A stretch of 64,000 nucleotides of DNA. Source: CAISCU01 sp943361925 (GTDB lineage Bacteria; Bacteroidota; Bacteroidia; UKL13-3). The notes below the pieces were generated by a model. That model was not told the origin of the DNA. It saw nothing but the letters and a program-made list of their open reading frames with translations, and searched no databases. A program made the translations under genes and the position numbers. Of this stretch, positions 17,615 through 27,317 are shown piece after piece; the stretch's first letter is position 1, and each line of letters starts with the position of its first letter. The stretch spans positions 248,001-312,000 of the forward strand of contig CALRIT020000002.1 of NCBI GenBank assembly GCA_943361925.1. The letters run 5' to 3'.

Positions 17615-19060
17615 ATGAAAATAAGTTCAAAAGCTTTGGTATTCACACTTGCAGGAGCATTAGCGCTCTATACAAGTTCCTGCAATCGTGCCGGTAAATC
17701 GAGCACTACTGGTTGGAAATACAATGATGCTAAATGGGGCGGATTTGAAAAACACAAATTCAAAGAACAAGAAACCGGTCCGGGTCTTGTTTTTGTTGAA
17801 GGTGGTACCTTTACAATGGGTGGTGCTGAACAGGATTTGACTTTCGACCATAATAACTACAAACGTCGTGTTTCGGTTAGTAGCTTCTATATGGATGAAA
17901 CTGAGGTTACCAATTTTCATTACTTAGAATATTTACATTGGTTAATGCGTCAATATGGTGATAATCCTATCATTCATAAAAAAGCTTTACCTGACACTTT
18001 GGTTTGGAGAGATAAATTATCTTATAACGAACCTTACGTATTGTACTACTTACGTCACCCTGCCTACAGAGATTATCCTGTAGTTGGTGTGAGCTGGGTA
18101 CAAGCAGCTGAATATTGCAAATGGCGTACAGATCGTGTTAATGAAATGATTATGGTTCGTGAAGGTTTAGTAAACCTTGACATCCAAAAACAAACCGGTG
18201 ATCAAAACTTCAACACTGAGGCTTATTTGTTAGGATTATATACTCCTTCAGTTAAAAAAGAATTGAGAGATTATGCTCCAGGTGGAAAAACCCGAGGTGT
18301 TAGAATGGAAGATGGTATCTTATTACCTTCATACCGCCTACCAACAGAAACTGAGTGGGAATATGCTGCCGGTGGTTTCAAATCTGCTTCTTTCAATGAA
18401 AACATTGATGCAAAAAGAATTTATCCATGGAATGGTTTAACTCTAAGAAGAGGTGATACTGAGAAAACTCGTGGTAAAATGTATGCAAACTATACTCGTG
18501 GTCGTGGTGACGGAGCTGGTATTGCAGGTAATTTAAACGACGGTGCTCTTTACACTCATAAAGTTAAAGATGCTAAGTTTTTACCAAATGATTATGGTTT
18601 GTTCCACATGTCAGGTAATGTAAGCGAATGGACTGGTGATGTTTATCGTCCACTTTCATTAGAAGATATGACAGGTTTCAATCCTTATCGTGGTAACGTT
18701 TACAAAAAATACAAAACTGATGCTGATGGATTCATTTCAGAAAAAGACAGCTTAGGTCGTTTAATTTATGTAGATGTTACTGAAGAAGACAATGCACAAA
18801 GAAGAAACTACAAACGTTCTGATAACATTGGCTTCAAAGACGAATTAACTTATACTGATATCGAACAAAAATACGATTACGGTGCAAGTTCATTGGTTGA
18901 TAACGCTGCTCGTGTTTACAAAGGTGGATCTTGGGCAGATAGAGCTTATTGGTTGAGTCCTGGTACTCGCAGATACTTAGACCAAGAGCAATCAACAGCT
19001 ACAGTAGGTTTCCGTTGTGTTATGGACCGTGTAGGTGAAATGACCAAAAAAGGTAAATAA
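17615..19060 (+). CDS. gldJ: Gliding motility/type IX secretion lipoprotein GldJ
   Basis: A 481-residue lipoprotein with lipobox TSSC (Cys23). It carries a formylglycine-generating-enzyme-like fold: LVFVEGGTFTMGG, SSFYMDETEVTNFHYLEYLH, PVVGVSWVQAAEYCKWR, RLPTETEWEYAAGG, MSGNVSEWTGDVY and GGSWADRAYWLSPGTRRYL. The N-terminal SSTTGWKYNDAKWGGF after the lipobox points to GldJ rather than GldK. GldJ is needed for gliding and stabilises GldK in the type IX machinery. I recall gldJ lying beside porU/porV in Flavobacterium johnsoniae; here two porP-like genes sit between. The codon choice (many CGT and GGT) suggests high expression. Confidence 0.9.
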   Translation: MKISSKALVFTLAGALALYTSSCNRAGKSSTTGWKYNDAKWGGFEKHKFKEQETGPGLVFVEGGTFTMGGAEQDLTFDHNNYKRRVSVSSFYMDETEVTNFHYLEYLHWLMRQYGDNPIIHKKALPDTLVWRDKLSYNEPYVLYYLRHPAYRDYPVVGVSWVQAAEYCKWRTDRVNEMIMVREGLVNLDIQKQTGDQNFNTEAYLLGLYTPSVKKELRDYAPGGKTRGVRMEDGILLPSYRLPTETEWEYAAGGFKSASFNENIDAKRIYPWNGLTLRRGDTEKTRGKMYANYTRGRGDGAGIAGNLNDGALYTHKVKDAKFLPNDYGLFHMSGNVSEWTGDVYRPLSLEDMTGFNPYRGNVYKKYKTDADGFISEKDSLGRLIYVDVTEEDNAQRRNYKRSDNIGFKDELTYTDIEQKYDYGASSLVDNAARVYKGGSWADRAYWLSPGTRRYLDQEQSTATVGFRCVMDRVGEMTKKGK

Positions 19061-19078
19061 GACTAACTAGAATTAATA

Positions 19079-19114
19079 AAAAATGCCGCTTCAAAAGAGC
19101 GGCATTTTTATTTT
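19079..19114. terminator. Bidirectional terminator between gldJ and murF
   Basis: Stem AATGCCGCT/AGCGGCATT (19082-19090 and 19098-19106), loop TCAAAAG, with an A run before and a T run after. The two flanking genes converge. Confidence 0.9.
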
Positions 19115-19116
19115 AA

Positions 19117-20412
19117 TTAATTTATAAAATCTATTAATGATTCTAATTTCATTCCTCTTGAACCTTTTAGAAAGACAAATCTTGAATTGATTGGATTCGA
19201 TTTTAATTCTTCAATAACTTCTGAAGTTTCTTCAAATTTCCTGAATGATGAATTGGTTTTATAAAAGGCCTTACCTACTAACCAAACCTCAGTTCCTGAA
19301 AAGGAATTACAAAAGTCAGCAATATTCTGGTGTTCCTCTGCTTCATATTTCCCCATCTCAAACATATCACCCAATATCAATAATTTATTGGGACCATCCA
19401 TCTGAATAAAATTACGAATGCTAAGCTCCATGCTGCTTGGATTGGCATTGTATGCATCTAAAAATATTTTGTTCTCAGTTTTTTCAATTAATTGTGACCT
19501 CAAATTACTTGGCTTGTATGCTTCAATTCCTGTTTTAATTTCATCTTCACTTAATCCAAAATGTAAGCCGATAGCAACAGCTGCCATAATATTATCAAAA
19601 TTGTAATCACCACTTAAATTACTTTCTACATCAACTCCATCTAAATTGAATGTAATTTTAGGTTGAAGTGTTTGAGCATAACAAGAATACTCGGCTGAAG
19701 TAGATTTATCTTTATGATTTCCTGAATAGGTTATTCTGTTTTCAATACCCAAGGACATTTCCATTAATTTGGAATCCTGGATATTTACAAATGCAGTTCC
19801 ATTATTCGCTTTTAAGAAATCATATAATTCCTTGTTAGATTGAATCACTCCTTCAATGCTTCCAAATCCTTCCAAATGGTCTTTACCATTATTTGTAACA
19901 AGTCCGTAATCAGGCAAAGCAATTTCACATAAAAGGGCATTTTCATTTACATGATTAGCTCCCATTTCAATAACTGCTAACTGATGCGATTCCTTTAACA
20001 TTAATAAAGTTAAAGGTAAACCGATATGATTATTAAAATTTCCCGGAGTAAATAAAATATTCTTAGACTGACTCAATACCGAACTGATAAGTTCTTTACT
20101 TGTTGTTTTACCATTTGAACCAACAATAGCAATTACAGGAATATTAAGTTTTCTTCTATGAAAAGAAGCTAAATCCTGCAAAGCTTTTAATGCATCTTCA
20201 ACTAAAATAAAACGATGATCTACACAGACATTTGGGTCATCAACCAACGCTAAAGCAGCACCATTGTTTAAAGCCTGATTTGCAAAGGAATTTCCATCAA
20301 AATTTCCACCCTTCAATGCAACGAAAAAACAGTCTTTTGTAATTTTTCTGGTATCTGTGCAGACATCAGGAAAATTAAGATATAATTGATATAACTTCTC
20401 AATCGAAATCAT
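19117..20412 (-). CDS. murF: UDP-N-acetylmuramoyl-tripeptide--D-alanyl-D-alanine ligase
   Basis: A Mur ligase of 431 residues that adds D-Ala-D-Ala to the peptidoglycan precursor in the cytoplasm. It shows CTDTRKI and FFVALKGGNFDG in the N-terminal domain, the P-loop VGSNGKTTSK, TPGNFNNHIGLPLTLL, EMGANH, and LDAYNANPSSM in the C-terminal part. The ATG at 20412 (MISIEKLYQ) matches the usual family start; an in-frame ATG at 20424 adds four residues. It stands alone on the minus strand rather than in a division and cell-wall cluster. Confidence 0.94.
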   Translation of the reverse strand: MISIEKLYQLYLNFPDVCTDTRKITKDCFFVALKGGNFDGNSFANQALNNGAALALVDDPNVCVDHRFILVEDALKALQDLASFHRRKLNIPVIAIVGSNGKTTSKELISSVLSQSKNILFTPGNFNNHIGLPLTLLMLKESHQLAVIEMGANHVNENALLCEIALPDYGLVTNNGKDHLEGFGSIEGVIQSNKELYDFLKANNGTAFVNIQDSKLMEMSLGIENRITYSGNHKDKSTSAEYSCYAQTLQPKITFNLDGVDVESNLSGDYNFDNIMAAVAIGLHFGLSEDEIKTGIEAYKPSNLRSQLIEKTENKIFLDAYNANPSSMELSIRNFIQMDGPNKLLILGDMFEMGKYEAEEHQNIADFCNSFSGTEVWLVGKAFYKTNSSFRKFEETSEVIEELKSNPINSRFVFLKGSRGMKLESLIDFIN

Positions 20413-20424
20413 TTTATGAACCAT

Positions 20425-20439
20425 TTAAGTTTAACTTAA
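20425..20439. promoter_or_regulatory. Short palindrome between murF and the FG-GAP gene
   Basis: TTAAGTT-T-AACTTAA at 20425-20439, a perfect 7-bp inverted repeat just upstream of the murF start region and 38 bases before the divergent ATG at 20477. It could be an operator; in such AT-rich sequence chance is possible. Confidence 0.3.
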
Positions 20440-20476
20440 TGGCAATTACGTTAATTTTACTCTCAAATTCACAAAT

Positions 20477-22783
20477 ATGAAAAAGCAAATTCTACTCATT
20501 TTATGCCTTTTGACTTTTGTTGGCAGTTTTGCTCAACCGGTTAAATTCAAAAGGTCTTTTGCAGGTAAATTCTTAAAAGTAAATTCTCAGGATTCATTTC
20601 AAAATAGTTTTGCAGGAGGTTTAAATGCACCTCAATTTTCAGAAATAGATTTGAATAATGATGGTTTAAAAGACATTTACATATTTGACAGAGCTGCAAA
20701 TAAAAGTATTACCTTCATTAGAACAGCTAACCAAAAATTCAAATACGAACCTTACTATTCAAATATGTTTCCTGCATTAAATAGTTGGGTACTTTTACGA
20801 GATTATGATGGAGATGGCAAACCTGATATTTTTTCAGAAATTGATTATAACGTAAAACCGGAACCTGAAAAGTTTTTCTGGTCTCAAGGTATTAGATTCA
20901 TGAAAAATGTAACACCAAATAATTCTGATCAAATTAAATTTTATCAATGGAGAAATCAGATTTATGATACAGGTAATGCCTTTTTACCTCCAACCAATAT
21001 TGCTATCCAAAATTTAGATATCCCAAGTATTGAAGATATGGATGGAGATGGAGATTTAGATTTATTACATTTCGGATATGGTAAAAATACATTTTCATAC
21101 AATCAAAATGTTAGTGTAGAGCGCGGTTACAAAAGAGATTCATTGTTGTTTGTATTCAGAGATGATTGCTGGGGAAATGTTTATTATAAAGTGAATACAC
21201 ATGGTTTTAGTCTACACGATAATTCAAGTTGCTTTAAGAATTATAAAACCAAAATGCATAATGGAAGCACAGTTACTGTATTTGATGGTGATGGTGATGG
21301 TGATAAGGATATACTTTATGGTGATGTTGGTTTTAACTCACTTTTATATTTGAAAAATGGTAAAACAATTAATAGCCTGGGAAGAGATTCTATAATCAGT
21401 GAAGAAAATGTTTTTCCAAATTCAGGTACTCCAGCTTCCTTAGAAATTTTTCCGGCAGCTTATATGATAGATGTTGATGCTGATGGGAAAAAGGATTTAT
21501 TGGTAGCACCAAATGCAGATGTTGCTGCAAAAAACAACAAGATGGTATTGTATTATAAAAATACCGGAAGCACTTCTGTTCCTAGTTTCACTTATCAAAA
21601 TAATGAATTTTTAGTTGGTGAAATGTTAGACCTAGGTGGTGGAGCAAAACCTGTTTTAGTTGATATTGATAATGATAGTGATTTGGATTTGGTAGTTGCA
21701 ACACAAGGTGAATTTACTCAGACTCAAAATAGTAATGATAGATTGGTACTTTTTAAAAATGAAGTAAAAGCAGATGGTCAATCATATTTTAGTCTTGCTG
21801 ATACTAACTTTTTACTAATTAATTTTGGAACCAGTAGCCAAATATTCCAGATGCATCCAAGTTTCGGCGATTTAAACGGAGATGGAAAAGTTGATTTGTT
21901 AATTGGAGATATGAATGGAAAATTTCATTTTTATGAAAACAACAGTTTATCGAACAATCAAATAAGTTTTGAAAAGAAGAGCAGTAATTATTTTGAGATG
22001 TATGCTGGTACATTTATTACGCCACAATTAATCGACTTAAACAAAGATTCCAAATTAGATATTGTAGCTGGTAGAAAAAATGGCTCATTGGTGTATTTTG
22101 AAAACAAAGGAACTATCACAAACCCTCAATTTAATTCGAGTCCTGATATTGATTCTATTGGAAAAATAAGTACAGCTGAGACTTCAATAAATGGCGAAAC
22201 TATCAGTTATTTTGACGGATATTCAAGTCCATTGGTTTGCGATTTAGATAAAGATGGTAAATATGAAATTATTGTCGGTGGAAATGATGGAAGAGTTCAA
22301 TTGTATAGCAATTTCGATTTGAGTCCAAATAGAGTTTGTACCGCTATTGATAGCATTTTTATTGAAAGAGAAAACGACTTGGCAAGACCAGGAAATTTTG
22401 GCAAAAAATCATCCATATGTGTTGGAGATATCAATAAAGATGGAAGTTTAGAACTCATCATAGGAAACATTAGAGGCGGATTGGATTTAATGGAAGTTCA
22501 AGCTAAAGGAATTATCAGTTCAATCAGTGAAAAAATAAAAACACAAGCCTCTTATCAGGTTTATCCAAATCCGGTTCAAGATTTCATTCTTGTAAAAACC
22601 GACCATAACTTTAAAAATGGTAAAATATCAGTATATGATTTAAATGGTAAAATGGTGATTAGTGAATCCATAGAAGCTTATGAAAACAAAATTGATATGA
22701 ATTCCTTACTTTCAGGATTTTACATTGTTAAAATAGAATCTTTAAATGGTGAATCATTCTTTGAGAAAATAATTAAGGAATAA
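20477..22783 (+). CDS. Secreted FG-GAP/VCBS repeat protein with type IX sorting domain
   Basis: A 768-residue surface or secreted protein. A signal peptide ends at SFAQ. About ten calcium-binding DxDxDG-type motifs follow at regular intervals (for example DYDGDGKPD, DMDGDGDLD, DVDADGKKD, DLNGDGKVD, DLDKDGKYE, DINKDGSLE), as in FG-GAP/VCBS repeats that form a beta-propeller. The C-terminal 80 residues are a type A sorting domain starting YQVYPNPVQDFILVK and ending in a Lys-Glu tail, so it should leave through the type IX system. Ligand and function are unknown. Confidence 0.88.
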   Translation: MKKQILLILCLLTFVGSFAQPVKFKRSFAGKFLKVNSQDSFQNSFAGGLNAPQFSEIDLNNDGLKDIYIFDRAANKSITFIRTANQKFKYEPYYSNMFPALNSWVLLRDYDGDGKPDIFSEIDYNVKPEPEKFFWSQGIRFMKNVTPNNSDQIKFYQWRNQIYDTGNAFLPPTNIAIQNLDIPSIEDMDGDGDLDLLHFGYGKNTFSYNQNVSVERGYKRDSLLFVFRDDCWGNVYYKVNTHGFSLHDNSSCFKNYKTKMHNGSTVTVFDGDGDGDKDILYGDVGFNSLLYLKNGKTINSLGRDSIISEENVFPNSGTPASLEIFPAAYMIDVDADGKKDLLVAPNADVAAKNNKMVLYYKNTGSTSVPSFTYQNNEFLVGEMLDLGGGAKPVLVDIDNDSDLDLVVATQGEFTQTQNSNDRLVLFKNEVKADGQSYFSLADTNFLLINFGTSSQIFQMHPSFGDLNGDGKVDLLIGDMNGKFHFYENNSLSNNQISFEKKSSNYFEMYAGTFITPQLIDLNKDSKLDIVAGRKNGSLVYFENKGTITNPQFNSSPDIDSIGKISTAETSINGETISYFDGYSSPLVCDLDKDGKYEIIVGGNDGRVQLYSNFDLSPNRVCTAIDSIFIERENDLARPGNFGKKSSICVGDINKDGSLELIIGNIRGGLDLMEVQAKGIISSISEKIKTQASYQVYPNPVQDFILVKTDHNFKNGKISVYDLNGKMVISESIEAYENKIDMNSLLSGFYIVKIESLNGESFFEKIIKE

Positions 22784-22833
22784 CTATTGTAGAAGCTAAA
22801 AAAGGTAAAATAAGATATTTAGCTTCAAGTCAC

Positions 22834-22863
22834 TTTGTGAATCAATAATGATTCCTATTTTTG
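22834..22863 (+). promoter_or_regulatory. Promoter of kbl
   Basis: TTTG at 22834-22837 and a perfect TATTTTTG at 22856-22863, 18 nt apart. The element overlaps a TTG codon at 22861, which therefore cannot be the start; the ATG at 22882 is about 13 nt after the expected transcription start. Confidence 0.6.
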
Positions 22864-22881
22864 TTTGTAAATATTACCACT

Positions 22882-24072
22882 ATGTACGGAGGATTACAAG
22901 AACAATTGAAAAAAGAGCTTGCAGAAATTGAATCAGCAGGACTTTATAAAAAGGAAAGAATTATTGCCTCTCCTCAGGGAGCCGAAGTAAAATTAGCAGA
23001 CGGAAAAGAAGTAATCATTTTTTGTGCCAATAATTATTTGGGATTATCATCACATCCAAAAGTTACCGAAGCAGCTAAAAAAGCAATTGACACGCACGGA
23101 TATGGAATGAGTTCAGTACGCTTTATTTGTGGAACTCAGGATATTCATAAAGAACTGGAGAAAAAGCTAGCTGATTTCCTTGGTACTGAAGATACCATTT
23201 TATATGCTGCTGCATTTGATGCAAATGGTGGTGTATTTGAACCATTATTTAATGAAGAAGATGCAATTATTAGTGATGCATTAAATCATGCTAGTATTAT
23301 TGATGGAGTTCGTTTGTGTAAAGCTGAACGTCATAGATATGAGCATAATAATATGGCGGATCTTGAAGAAAAGCTAAAAGTAACTCAACATTGTAGAAAC
23401 AGAATTATTGTAACAGACAGCGTATTTAGTATGGATGGAACAATTGCTCAATTAGACCATATTGTAACTTTGGCTGAAAAGTACAATGCATTAATAATGG
23501 TTGATGAGTGCCATTCAAGCGGATTCATGGGAAAAACCGGAAGAGGAACTCATGAATATAGGGATGTAATGGGTAAAATTGACATTATAACCGGGACTTT
23601 GGGAAAAGCTTTAGGCGGAGCAATGGGTGGTTTTACTTCAGGCAAAAAAGAAATTATTGAATTACTCAGACAAAGATCAAGACCATATTTATTCTCTAAT
23701 ACTTTAGCACCTTCAATTGTTGGAGCAAGTATAGCAGTTTTAGATATGTTAACAGAAACTACTGAACTAAGAGATATTCTTTGGGACAATACTCAGTATT
23801 TCAGAGCAAAAATGACTGAAGCAGGATTCGACATTAAACCAGGAGAACATCCAATTGTTCCTGTAATGTTGTATGATGCAAAATTGTCTCAGGATTTTGC
23901 AGCTGCATTATTAGAAGAAGGAATTTATGTTGTTGGATTTTATTATCCTGTTGTACCAAAAGGACAAGCAAGAATCAGGGTACAAATTAGTGCAGGTCAC
24001 TCAAAAGAACATTTAGACAAAGCCATTACAGCTTTCACCAAAATTGGAAAACAATTAGGTGTTGTAAAATAA
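22882..24072 (+). CDS. kbl: Glycine C-acetyltransferase (2-amino-3-ketobutyrate CoA ligase)
   Basis: A 396-residue PLP enzyme of the alpha-oxoamine synthase family. It cleaves 2-amino-3-ketobutyrate with CoA to glycine and acetyl-CoA. Visible motifs: ANNYLGLSSHP, GYGMSSVRFICGTQDIH, TDSVFSMDG, VDECHSSGFMG, and the PLP lysine region TGTLGKALGGAMGG. The sequence is close to known Kbl proteins, not to KAS/BioF. Together with the SDR-type Tdh at 3.5 kb it completes threonine degradation, although the two genes are separate here. The start at 22882 is set by the promoter. Confidence 0.95.
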   Translation: MYGGLQEQLKKELAEIESAGLYKKERIIASPQGAEVKLADGKEVIIFCANNYLGLSSHPKVTEAAKKAIDTHGYGMSSVRFICGTQDIHKELEKKLADFLGTEDTILYAAAFDANGGVFEPLFNEEDAIISDALNHASIIDGVRLCKAERHRYEHNNMADLEEKLKVTQHCRNRIIVTDSVFSMDGTIAQLDHIVTLAEKYNALIMVDECHSSGFMGKTGRGTHEYRDVMGKIDIITGTLGKALGGAMGGFTSGKKEIIELLRQRSRPYLFSNTLAPSIVGASIAVLDMLTETTELRDILWDNTQYFRAKMTEAGFDIKPGEHPIVPVMLYDAKLSQDFAAALLEEGIYVVGFYYPVVPKGQARIRVQISAGHSKEHLDKAITAFTKIGKQLGVVK

Positions 24073-24078
24073 TAAAGA

Positions 24079-24114
24079 AGGGTCCATTCGCTAGAAGAAT
24101 GGACCTTTCCTTTT
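24079..24114 (+). terminator. Terminator of kbl
   Basis: Stem GGTCCATTC/GAATGGACC (24081-24089 and 24097-24105) with loop GCTAGAA and a moderate T-rich tail. Confidence 0.75.
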
Positions 24115-24119
24115 GCCAG

Positions 24120-24208
24120 ATAACATTAAATTAACGTTGACCTAACATTGAGTTTACCTAATGTTAACTCAGCATTAACCTCAATGAAGGTATACGAACA
24201 TACTTTTG
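24120..24208 (+). promoter_or_regulatory. Six-unit 11-bp operator array plus -7 element, TonB receptor promoter
   Basis: Units start at 24120, 24131, 24142, 24153, 24164 and 24175. They open with ATAAC, TTAAC, CTAAC, TTTAC, TTAAC and TTAAC, exactly 11 bp apart. The last unit ends at 24185. After 15 nt comes a perfect -7 element TACTTTTG (24201-24208). No TTG stands at -33, so the array replaces it, as Pho boxes do. The same geometry occurs at 27242-27297 and 32290-32356. Confidence 0.7.
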
Positions 24209-24226
24209 TGGCAGATCAAAACTGCT

Positions 24227-27148
24227 ATGAAAATCAGCAAGAAACAACTTTTAAACTTCATTTTATTCCTATTATTAACTGCATTTCAGGTAAATGCGCA
24301 AAATGGAAAAATCGCCGGAAAGGTAGTCGATAAGAAAACTGGGGAAGAACTTATTGGTGTAACTGTAATTATTGAAGGAAGCTCTTTTGGAGCTGCAACT
24401 GATTACGAAGGAAAGTTCACTATAAGTAATGTTAAACCAGGAACTTACAATCTAATTGCATCTTTTGTATCTTATGGAAAGAAACAAATTAAGGATGTAG
24501 AGGTGAAAGCCAATGAAATAACCCCATTATCAATTGTTTTAGAACGCACAACTAAAGAATTAGTAGAGGTTGTTGTTCAAGGAACATTAAAAAGAGAAAA
24601 TTCAAGTGCTCTATTATTACAACAGAAGAAAAATATTTCTATTTCAGATGGAATTTCAGCTGATATGATTAGAAAAACTCCGGATGCTACAACTGGAGAT
24701 GTAATGAAAAGAGTAAGTGGTACATCTATTCAAGACAATAAATTTGCTGTAATCAGAGGATTAAACGACAGATATAACACTGCATATATCAATGGAGCTC
24801 CACTTCCAAGTTCAGAAAGTGATAGAAAAGCATTTAGCTTCGACATTTTCCCATCGAATATGTTGGACAATATGGTTATTACCAAAACAGCTTCTCCAGA
24901 CCTACCTGGGGATTTTGCAGGAGGTTTAATCACAATTAATACAAGAGATATTCCTGAGAAAAAATTCACATCATTCTCAACAGGAATTAGCACACATAGT
25001 ATTACAACAGGTAAAGCTGGAGTTGGAGCAAATAACAGCAGTACAGATTTCTTAGGATTTGATGATGGAAAACGCTCTTTACCTGAAAATATTCCTGCAA
25101 GAGGAGAATTTAACTCTTCACCAGATAAAGTTGAAAATTCTAGAAAATTTGATAATGACTGGACTTTATTAAGACCATCAAATCTTCCTTTAAATTATTC
25201 ATTTGGTGTATCAGGTGGCAATAGTTATAAAGTAAGAAAGAAAGATGAATTCGGTTTCATCGTTTCAGGTTCTTATAGCAATAGCGTAAAAAATTCATTT
25301 GTTGAAAGAAATCAATTCAACAGACCAATGGATGGTAATGATAACCAAATAGTAAGATCTTATCAGGATACCATTACTAAAGAGGAAATTTTAGCAGGAA
25401 TCATGGCCAATTTTGGTTACAAAATTGGAAACTTACATAAAATCTCGTTTAAAAATGCATTGACATTAAACTCTGAAAATCTTACTACCATTAGAGGAGG
25501 AGCAGATGATTATGCATCAGAACAAGCTCCTTTGGTAAGAAATACTTATTTTAACTATAACCAAAGCAGATTACTAACCAATCAGTTAATTGGAGAACAT
25601 TTTTTACCTACCTCAAAAATTAAATTGAAATGGGTATTAAACAACAATACAATTGATAGAAGCACTCCTGATTTCAGAAGATTTTCAACACAAGCAACTT
25701 TAATAGATCCGGAAACAGGTTATACTCCTTACCAGGCAAAAATTACCAGCAGTAATCCTGATATTACACAAACAGGAAGATTCTTTTCAAAACTGAATGA
25801 GAATATTAAAAGTGCTGGAGTTGATGTTCAAAAATCATTGGCTTTCTTAAGTACTAAAAAAATCAAAACTGAATTTAAAACAGGTTTATTCTACCAAGTA
25901 AGAAATAGAGATTTCCAAGCTAGAGCTTTTGCACCAGTATTGAAAAAAGGTGGTTTAGAAAGATTAAAATTCTTAGAAGGAAATTTAGATACACTTTTCA
26001 GAGCTGATTTGTATTCAAACGATTACTATTGGGATGAAGATTTCCGTGCCCAGGACATTTATAGCGCGAGTTCTAGACTATCTGCAGCATATTTAATGTT
26101 AGACCAAAGAATTGGAAATAGAATTAGAGTAGTTTATGGAGTGCGTGCTGAAGTTTATAATCAATTAATCAGTTCGTATGAATTGAACTCAAATCCTCCA
26201 AAACCTTTAAATGTTGATACTACATTTAACGATTTCTTACCATCTTTAAACTTCACTTACGAGTTATCTGAAAAAACCAATTTAAGATTCTCAGCATCTC
26301 GTACTTTAGCTCGTCCTGAGTTTAGAGAAATAGCATCTTTCTCTTTCTATGATTTCAATATCAATACAGTAGTAACAGGTAAATCTACTTTAACCAGAAC
26401 CAGAATTGATAATTATGATGTAAGATATGAATTCTATCCTGGTGAAGGACAAATGTTATCAGTATCAACTTTTTATAAATCATTCAAAAATCCTATTGAA
26501 ATGGTTTATGAATTTAGAGGCAGTGATACTTACTTAAGTTACTCTTCTCAAACTACAGCAACTAATTATGGTATTGAGTTTGAAGTTCGCAAAAACTTTG
26601 ATTTCTTAGATAAATTATTTGATACAAAATGGATAAGAGACTTTAGCTTTACTGCTAACTACGCTTATATCGTTTCACAGGTTAAGTTTGATAAAAATGT
26701 TGCATTAGAAAAATTTGGTAGCCGTCCGTTACAAGGCCAATCACCTTATATTCTAAATACAAGCTTACAATACTATAATCCTAAATCAGCATTAAGTGCA
26801 GCTATTTTTGTGAATAGAATTGGAAGAAGAATTGCTTTCACGAGAGAAATAAATGGTTCAATTCCTGATTTATGGGAAAACCCAAGAACTGTAATTGATA
26901 TCAGTGTTTCAAAAAGAATCTGGAAAGGACTTGAAGCGAAACTAGCTATCAATGATATTTTAGCACAAGACCTGGTTTTCTATTGGGACAATAACGGTAA
27001 TGGAAAATTAGATAAATTTTCAAAAGAACAATTGATTAATTCTTCAAATTTACCTGGAGAATCGGCAAAAAGATTTGAAATGGATAATGATGTTTTTAGA
27101 TATAAAATGGGATATTCATTATCTTTTAGTTTGTCATATAAATTCTAG
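24227..27148 (+). CDS. TonB-dependent receptor with carboxypeptidase-like domain
   Basis: A 973-residue outer membrane receptor. The ATG at 24227 gives a signal peptide ending FQVNAQ; the in-frame TTG at 24206 lies in the -7 element. A carboxypeptidase regulatory-like domain follows (GKVVDKKTGEELIGVTV, FTISNVKPGTYNLIASFVSYG), then a plug domain (IRKTPDATTGDVMKRVSGTS, FAVIRGLNDRYNTAYINGA) and a barrel ending in Phe (SFSLSYKF). The plug sequence is of the non-SusC kind, and no SusD gene follows. The promoter carries the 11-bp array shared with two other surface-protein genes. I infer uptake of a phosphorus compound, but the substrate is not readable from the sequence. Confidence 0.9.
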   Translation: MKISKKQLLNFILFLLLTAFQVNAQNGKIAGKVVDKKTGEELIGVTVIIEGSSFGAATDYEGKFTISNVKPGTYNLIASFVSYGKKQIKDVEVKANEITPLSIVLERTTKELVEVVVQGTLKRENSSALLLQQKKNISISDGISADMIRKTPDATTGDVMKRVSGTSIQDNKFAVIRGLNDRYNTAYINGAPLPSSESDRKAFSFDIFPSNMLDNMVITKTASPDLPGDFAGGLITINTRDIPEKKFTSFSTGISTHSITTGKAGVGANNSSTDFLGFDDGKRSLPENIPARGEFNSSPDKVENSRKFDNDWTLLRPSNLPLNYSFGVSGGNSYKVRKKDEFGFIVSGSYSNSVKNSFVERNQFNRPMDGNDNQIVRSYQDTITKEEILAGIMANFGYKIGNLHKISFKNALTLNSENLTTIRGGADDYASEQAPLVRNTYFNYNQSRLLTNQLIGEHFLPTSKIKLKWVLNNNTIDRSTPDFRRFSTQATLIDPETGYTPYQAKITSSNPDITQTGRFFSKLNENIKSAGVDVQKSLAFLSTKKIKTEFKTGLFYQVRNRDFQARAFAPVLKKGGLERLKFLEGNLDTLFRADLYSNDYYWDEDFRAQDIYSASSRLSAAYLMLDQRIGNRIRVVYGVRAEVYNQLISSYELNSNPPKPLNVDTTFNDFLPSLNFTYELSEKTNLRFSASRTLARPEFREIASFSFYDFNINTVVTGKSTLTRTRIDNYDVRYEFYPGEGQMLSVSTFYKSFKNPIEMVYEFRGSDTYLSYSSQTTATNYGIEFEVRKNFDFLDKLFDTKWIRDFSFTANYAYIVSQVKFDKNVALEKFGSRPLQGQSPYILNTSLQYYNPKSALSAAIFVNRIGRRIAFTREINGSIPDLWENPRTVIDISVSKRIWKGLEAKLAINDILAQDLVFYWDNNGNGKLDKFSKEQLINSSNLPGESAKRFEMDNDVFRYKMGYSLSFSLSYKF

Positions 27149-27177
27149 AATAATATTTAACAAAAACCTTATTAATA

Positions 27178-27212
27178 AAGAAATCCGACCCATTTTAGGT
27201 CGGATTTTTTTT
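27178..27212 (+). terminator. Terminator of the TonB receptor gene
   Basis: Ten-bp stem AAATCCGACC/GGTCGGATTT (27181-27190 and 27198-27207), loop CATTTTA, then a run of T. It separates the receptor transcript from the next gene, which has its own operator array. Confidence 0.9.
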
Positions 27213-27241
27213 TGTTTATTTATTTTGAAAAACCTTCCTAA

Positions 27242-27297
27242 TTAACGTTTTGGTAATCTTAAGTTAACCTTCTGACAACAGGTCAAGGCTAGCTTCG
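27242..27297 (+). promoter_or_regulatory. Three-unit 11-bp operator array plus -7 element
   Basis: Units start at 27242 (TTAACGTTTTG), 27253 (GTAATCTTAAG) and 27264 (TTAACCTTCTG). The last ends at 27274. Fifteen nt later comes TAGCTTCG (27290-27297), one mismatch from TAnnTTTG. The spacing is identical to the array before the TonB receptor. A weak fourth unit (ACAAC) would begin at 27275. Confidence 0.65.
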
Positions 27298-27317
27298 CAA
27301 TCACAATTCAATAACAC

